DNA of 33,846 bases from Candidatus Saccharimonadota bacterium (GTDB lineage: Bacteria > Patescibacteriota > Saccharimonadia > Saccharimonadales > Saccharimonadaceae). The notes below the pieces were generated by a model. That model was given only the letters and a program-made list of their open reading frames with translations, did no database searches and was not told the origin of the DNA. The stretch is from NCBI GenBank assembly GCA_024697865.1, contig JAILSC010000020.1:1-33846 (forward strand), in the 5' to 3' direction. Shown here in pieces: positions 29,671-33,846 of this stretch (position 1 is its first letter; each line of letters begins with the position of its first letter). The position numbers and the translations under genes were made by a program.

Positions 29671-32199
29671 ATGGAAGAAAATCAAGACAAATCAGAAAAT
29701 ATTGAAATCATCCCTGAGGGAATTGAGCGCCGTGGTGTTGAGAACACCATGGAGGAATACTTCCTTAAGTACTCCATGTCCGTAATTATTGACCGTGCTC
29801 TTCCTGACGTTCGTGATGGTCTTAAACCCGTAAATCGACGTATTCTCTACACTATGAATAAAAACGGCTGGAAGGCTCCTCATGCCACCGTTAAGTCCGC
29901 CCGTATCGTCGGTGACGTCATGGGTAAATACCATCCGCACGGCGATTCTTCGATTTACATGGCGATGGTCAACCTCGCTCAGCCTTGGAAGATGCGCTAC
30001 ACCCTGATCGAAGGTCAAGGTAACTTTGGTTCGATGGACGGGGATGAACCCGCTGCCTATCGTTACACCGAGGCCCGCATGGATAAAGTCGGGGCCGAAC
30101 TCCTTACCGACATCGAGAAGGACACCGTAGATTTCCGTGATAACTTCGATGGTACCGAGCAAGAACCAGTGGTCCTCCCCTCAGCTCTCCCGAACATCCT
30201 TCTGAACGGCCAAATGGGTATTGCCGTAGGTATGGCTACCAATATTCCACCTCATAACCTTGGGGAATTAGTGGATGCTACTGTCGCTCAGATTGAGGAC
30301 CCTGAAATCTCTCTAGATGGCTTAATGAAACACGTTAAAGGTCCAGATTTTCCAACTGGGGCCGAAGTCTTCGGTGGTGCTCCGATGCGTCAAGCTTACG
30401 CCACTGGGAAAGGCTCAGTTACTATTCGTGCTGTGACCGAAATCGAAGAACGCGCCAAAGGTCGTTTTAATATCGTAATTACCGAGGTGCCTTACGGTAT
30501 GAGCAAGGAAGGCTTTATCGAAAAGGTTCGTGATCTCGCTATGGCCAAGAAAATCACCCACATCGCTGATGCGCGTGACGAATCCGCCAGAGGTAAGATT
30601 CGCATCGTCGTCGAACTTAAAAAAGACGCTTTCCCCAAGAAGATCTTAAATCAGTTGTATAAGATGACTGGCCTCCAGACCTCTTTCCATTACAATATGC
30701 TTGCCCTCGTAGATGGGGTTCAACCGCGCATCTTAGGCCTTAAGGAAATACTAGGTGAATTTATTAAGCATCGCCAGAAGGTGGTACGTCGTCGCACTGA
30801 GTACGACCTCCGTAAAGCCAAGGAACGCGCCCACATCCTTGAGGGGTTGAAAATCGCTCTTGATAATATCGATGAAGTGATTAAGGTGATTCGCGCCTCT
30901 TACGATGACGCCGATAAACAGTTAATGACTCGCTTCGGTCTCTCCGAGATCCAAGCTAACGCCATCTTACAGATGCAGCTTCGCCGTCTCCAGGGGCTCG
31001 AAAGAGATAAGATTGAAGAAGAATTGAAGCAGCTCCATGAGTTAATTAAGAAATTAGAAGCCATCCTCGCCGACGAAAACGAGATCTTAAGAGTAATCAA
31101 GGAAGAACTAATCGCTCTCAAAGCTAAGTACGGTGACGAGCGCCGCTCTAAGATCATCAACCACGAAGCCGGTAAGTTCTCTGAAGAAGAGCTAATCCCT
31201 GAAGAAGAAAGCGTCATCTTGCTTACTTCCGAGAATTACATGAAGCGCGTTCCCCAGACCGATTTCCGCAAGCAGAACCGGGGTGGTAAAGGTAAGCGTG
31301 GCATGACTACCAAGGAAGAGGACGTGATCGCTCAGATTCTGACCGCCAATTCACATGACTTCCTCCTCTTCTTTACTAATCAGGGGCGTCTCTTCCGCCT
31401 GAAAGCTTACGAAGTCCCACAGGCTTCTCTAGCTGCCAAGGGTACTGCCGCCGTTAATCTCTTGAACATGCATCCAGAGGAAAAGATCACCGCCATCATT
31501 AAACAGGGTGATACCAAGGCCGACGGCTACCTCTTTATGGCCACCAAGAAGGGAACGATCAAAAAATCTGCGATTAAAGATTTCTTTAATGTCCGCTCTA
31601 ACGGCTTAATCGCTATTAAGCTCGCCGAGGGTGATGAACTCAAGTGGGTCAAAGAGACCGCCGGGGAGAACGATATCGTAATCTCTACCTCTGCCGGCCA
31701 GGCCACTCGCTTTAACGAAAAGGAAGTCCGCGTTATGGGCCGCGCCGCTATGGGGGTCAGGGGTATGCGTCTCCGTCCGAAGGATGAAATCGTCGGTATG
31801 GACGTCATTACCGATCCTAACCAGAAATTGATTGTCGTCTCAGCCAATGGTTATGGTAAAGCTACCCTAGTTTCTAACTTCCCACCCCATAAGCGTGGTG
31901 GTGTCGGTATTAAAGTTGCTGCCGTCACTGATAAAACTGGTCCTATTGTCGCTGTTCACACCCTGGATCCACTAGCTAAAGAAGTCATCATGATGTCCAC
32001 TAAAGGTCAGGCCATCCGCGTCGCGATGAAAGAAATCCCGACTCTCGGCCGCGCTACTCAAGGAGTTCGCATCATGAAGATGAGTGAGGGCGATACAGTG
32101 GCTTCTCTCGGCATCGTTTTGCCTGAAGAAGACCCCGAACAAAAACCCGAAAAAGCTGAGCCTCAAGCTAAGCCAACTGCAAAAACCACTGAGAAGTAA
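29671..32199 (+). CDS. gyrA: DNA gyrase subunit A
   Basis: 842 residues. The breakage-reunion domain has the catalytic Tyr132 in AAYRYTEAR; the coiled-coil (about 380-480, rich in Glu/Lys/Leu) and six-bladed C-terminal domain are complete. A GyrA box (family QRRGGKG) is present as QNRGGKGKRG, which marks a true gyrase rather than topoisomerase IV. In the quinolone region HPHGDSSIYMAM, Ser93 (E. coli Ser83) is kept but the acidic residue at E. coli position 87 is Met97. The last 35 residues are Glu/Pro/Lys-rich and disordered. AAGGAGGAAAT precedes the ATG. Confidence 0.97.
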   Translation: MEENQDKSENIEIIPEGIERRGVENTMEEYFLKYSMSVIIDRALPDVRDGLKPVNRRILYTMNKNGWKAPHATVKSARIVGDVMGKYHPHGDSSIYMAMVNLAQPWKMRYTLIEGQGNFGSMDGDEPAAYRYTEARMDKVGAELLTDIEKDTVDFRDNFDGTEQEPVVLPSALPNILLNGQMGIAVGMATNIPPHNLGELVDATVAQIEDPEISLDGLMKHVKGPDFPTGAEVFGGAPMRQAYATGKGSVTIRAVTEIEERAKGRFNIVITEVPYGMSKEGFIEKVRDLAMAKKITHIADARDESARGKIRIVVELKKDAFPKKILNQLYKMTGLQTSFHYNMLALVDGVQPRILGLKEILGEFIKHRQKVVRRRTEYDLRKAKERAHILEGLKIALDNIDEVIKVIRASYDDADKQLMTRFGLSEIQANAILQMQLRRLQGLERDKIEEELKQLHELIKKLEAILADENEILRVIKEELIALKAKYGDERRSKIINHEAGKFSEEELIPEEESVILLTSENYMKRVPQTDFRKQNRGGKGKRGMTTKEEDVIAQILTANSHDFLLFFTNQGRLFRLKAYEVPQASLAAKGTAAVNLLNMHPEEKITAIIKQGDTKADGYLFMATKKGTIKKSAIKDFFNVRSNGLIAIKLAEGDELKWVKETAGENDIVISTSAGQATRFNEKEVRVMGRAAMGVRGMRLRPKDEIVGMDVITDPNQKLIVVSANGYGKATLVSNFPPHKRGGVGIKVAAVTDKTGPIVAVHTLDPLAKEVIMMSTKGQAIRVAMKEIPTLGRATQGVRIMKMSEGDTVASLGIVLPEEDPEQKPEKAEPQAKPTAKTTEK

Positions 32200-32226
32200 T
32201 TCGTTTTCTCAGAGGTCAAAACGCTC

Positions 32227-32260
32227 AAGTCACCCCTCACCCTAAGTGAGGGGTTGACTT
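32227..32260 (+). terminator. Hairpin after gyrA, probably a terminator
   Basis: AAGTCA-CCCCTCAC pairs with GTGAGGGG-T-TGACTT, 14 bp with a 1-nt bulge and a 5-nt loop. The following TGTCCTTGTCC is only weakly U-rich. Its 3' arm contains the -35 box of the next gene. Confidence 0.6.
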
Positions 32261-32282
32261 TGTCCTTGTCCGTATCTATATT
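32254..32282 (+). promoter_or_regulatory. Promoter of the PNTG protein gene
   Basis: -35 TTGACT (32254-32259), 17 bp, -10 TATATT (32277-32282). The ATG at 32312 has GGGAG at 32301-32305. Confidence 0.65.
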
Positions 32283-32311
32283 CCCCCTGTTATTAATCAT
32301 GGGAGTATTAT

Positions 32312-33385
32312 ATGGTACACAATCCGATCAAAAGCCTATCGGTCTTGGCGCTGGCCGTATTAATGGCATCGTCTAATATCAACCTTAATTTGACCTCCGC
32401 TATAGCCCCAGATTCAGCTGATGAGTTCTGGACGGTCAGGGAATTACTCGATTTCACCCCTATCTTAAGGGAGGAGGTCAGCGAGCGTTGCGGCGGCAAA
32501 ACTAACGAAGAGTGGACAGAATGTTGGTGGGGCTTACAGGACGAGTGGAGGGGAAGAAATGGTATTTACGAAGCTACCCGAGTTTTTAACGAGCAGACCT
32601 TCGTGATTACGGCTATCAACCCTAGCGAAGAATCTATCCGCGTAGTTTTTCACGATGAGGACGCCATAGAACGGCAAATGTTTGGCACCGAGAACCACTA
32701 TCCAGTGGTAGAATCTTACATTGTCTGGCTTGATCCGGAATATGATCAGAGTATATCCTACCTTCGGCACCTCCGGAATCAAGAAAGCGCCCCTGGTATG
32801 CATGTGATTTTTGATGGTCACGATACTGGACTGGAATCGAATTGGTGGCCGGCAGATGAAGAAATCACCATCACGGCCAAGGATCAAGACATCAGCCAAA
32901 ATACCTCTGGTAGCCCCCTTCACTTCTGGGTAGCCAACTATCCGTCTTCTGTTCTAGGACAGGCCAATTACGCTGCTCAATGTCTTAATTCCGAAGTCTA
33001 CCAGCCAGGGATGGAGTGCCAAATAGTCTATAATGCTCAGGGACAATTTCGCTATCTTCCAGTCGAGACTAAAAAGGAAATAGTTACTTCCATCCCAGCC
33101 ACGACGGAGCCAACCCTGGAGTCAGGCCCGGTTCAAAATCCCGAGTCAAAATTGGCCAGTAGTCCTCATTCGAAAAATAGCCCTCAAACTGAACCCTCTT
33201 TCGGTCCCGGAAGCCAGAATATAAAGACCACTAATATTACCACTCCCAACACTGGGGAAGCAACTATGGACCAAAATGATTCAGTTGAGTTTCCATGGTG
33301 GTTGGGTGCTATTTTTGCCTCTGGAATAGTCGCACTAATTTGGCTTTTTTGGCCTCAACGTCAAAAAACATCAAAAAAGTCCTAA
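32312..33385 (+). CDS. Secreted protein with a PNTG sortase-type C-terminus, function unknown
   Basis: 357 residues. An N-terminal signal peptide (VHNPIKSLSVLALAVLMASS, cleavage perhaps near 31) leads to an extracytoplasmic domain (about 35-245) that I do not recognise, with four Cys spaced as possible disulfides (SERCGGK, TECWWG, AQCLN, MECQIV) and several Trp. A Pro/Ser/Thr-rich linker (about 250-315) follows. The C-terminus is like a cell-wall sorting signal: TTPNTGE (family LPxTG), 14 residues, membrane segment WWLGAIFASGIVALIWLFW, and a basic tail RQKTSKKS. The gap between motif and membrane is longer than usual. A sortase elsewhere would be required. It is likely a surface protein. The rRNA promoter starts within 10 nt of its stop. 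Confidence 0.8.
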   Translation: MVHNPIKSLSVLALAVLMASSNINLNLTSAIAPDSADEFWTVRELLDFTPILREEVSERCGGKTNEEWTECWWGLQDEWRGRNGIYEATRVFNEQTFVITAINPSEESIRVVFHDEDAIERQMFGTENHYPVVESYIVWLDPEYDQSISYLRHLRNQESAPGMHVIFDGHDTGLESNWWPADEEITITAKDQDISQNTSGSPLHFWVANYPSSVLGQANYAAQCLNSEVYQPGMECQIVYNAQGQFRYLPVETKKEIVTSIPATTEPTLESGPVQNPESKLASSPHSKNSPQTEPSFGPGSQNIKTTNITTPNTGEATMDQNDSVEFPWWLGAIFASGIVALIWLFWPQRQKTSKKS

Positions 33386-33392
33386 AAAAGTG

Positions 33393-33421
33393 TTGACAGC
33401 ATTTATAGTTTTTGATAAAAT
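33393..33421 (+). promoter_or_regulatory. rRNA operon promoter
   Basis: -35 TTGACA (33393-33398), 17 bp, -10 TAAAAT (33416-33421), at 124 bp from the mature 16S start. A boxA-like AGTTTAACAATTT lies at about 33470-33482. Confidence 0.85.
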
Positions 33422-33544
33422 GGGAACAGTCTAAAGCTGCGAGTACATATTTTTACCAGTCTTAGAAATAGTTTAACAATTTAGTTGTGCAATTAATCAT
33501 CGTCAGTTTTTAATTATGTTGAGTTTTTCAAATTTAACATTACT

Positions 33545-33846
33545 TTAATGGAGAGTTTGATCCTGGCTCAGGATGAATGCTGGCGGCGTGCCTAATACAT
33601 GCAAGTCGAGCGGTAACAGGGCTTCACCGTGTTCTTGACGCACTTGGCCATTGAGCAAGTAGTTGAATTCGAGAGCACAGTGAAGCTGCTGACGAGCGGC
33701 GGACGGCTGAGTAACGCGTGGGAACGGACCCCAAACTGAGGGATAACTACTCGAAAGAGTAGCTAATACCGCATGTGATCTTCGGATTAAAGCTTTTGCG
33801 GTTTGGGACTGGCCTGCGTACGATTAGATAGTTGGTAGGGTAATGG
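33545..33846 (+). rRNA. rrs: 16S ribosomal RNA, 5' part
   Basis: The universal AGAGTTTGATCCTGGCTCAG (33552 onward) fixes the mature 5' end at about 33545. GCGGCGTGCCTAATACATGCAAGTCGAGCGG, GGACGGCTGAGTAACGCGTGG and CTAATACCGCATG follow. The gene runs off the right edge. The extent is enough to place the organism by database comparison. No tRNA or 5S gene lies upstream. Confidence 0.98.

Noticed and set aside
1-33846. CRISPR array, insertion sequences or prophage
   Set aside because: No spaced direct repeats, transposase or phage genes were seen; gene content is housekeeping or lineage-specific.
1-33846. UGA reassigned as Gly (code 25)
   Set aside because: Several genes end properly at TGA (sufC, thrS, RNase HI fusion, 24446 gene) with correct neighbours, and conserved proteins show no in-frame TGA.

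Overview
The window reads as chromosome of a very reduced bacterium of the Candidate Phyla Radiation, most likely Saccharibacteria (TM7) or a close relative. The grounds are tight packing with start/stop overlaps, compact versions of housekeeping proteins (ThrS without TGS, a 489-residue Rel, a two-gene Suf system), many small membrane or secreted proteins of unknown function, and the style of the 16S 5' end. TGA is a normal stop (for example at the ends of sufC and the RNase H gene), which argues against the UGA-recoding lineages Gracilibacteria and Absconditabacteria. The phylum call is inference; the 16S fragment at the right edge would settle it.

Layout. 1-900: two small unknown genes and a TfoX-N protein. 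880-2056: two minus-strand genes, the second divergent from sufC. 2139-3790: sufC-sufB. 3897-6652: nrdD-nrdG behind a promoter carrying two NrdR-like boxes. 6693-9055: a membrane-anchored Ig-like protein and a Rel (p)ppGpp enzyme. 9099-12801: tRNA-Thr, an HdeD-like protein, a small membrane protein, a processive GT2 synthase, a DUF362 protein and tRNA-Val. 12887-14047: a YbjQ protein and a glutamate-racemase-like protein lacking a catalytic Cys. 14093-18340: a packed run thrS-miaA-HTH/NTase-MBL-like-M50 protease. 18358-19738: a structured RNA leader, a NUDIX/RNase HI fusion and rnpB. 19750-22654 (minus): comM, then infC-rpmI-rplT-rpmB. 22655-24060: 1.4 kb without protein genes but with three RNA genes: a short terminator-ended RNA, ssrA (minus) and a ~390-nt structured RNA that I do not recognise. 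24073-27611: a membrane protein, a disordered protein, a 21-codon micro-ORF and a VirD4/TraG-like ATPase. 27676-32199: gyrB-gyrA. 32312-33385: a secreted protein with a PNTG sorting-like motif. 33393-33846: the rRNA promoter and the 5' end of the 16S gene.

Expression signals are unusually readable. Most promoters are extended -10 boxes (TGnTATAAT), and at least five genes start 6-7 nt after the -10 box, so their mRNAs should be leaderless; other genes use GGAGG-type Shine-Dalgarno sites. infC has no ATG, GTG or TTG that would give a full-length protein and apparently starts at AUC.

The best candidates for something new are the structured RNA at 23650-24046, the small RNA at 22908-23017 with an anti-Shine-Dalgarno-like loop, the structured leader at 18358-18511 with mutually exclusive helices, and a tmRNA with a non-canonical T-loop and a tag ending in AYA.
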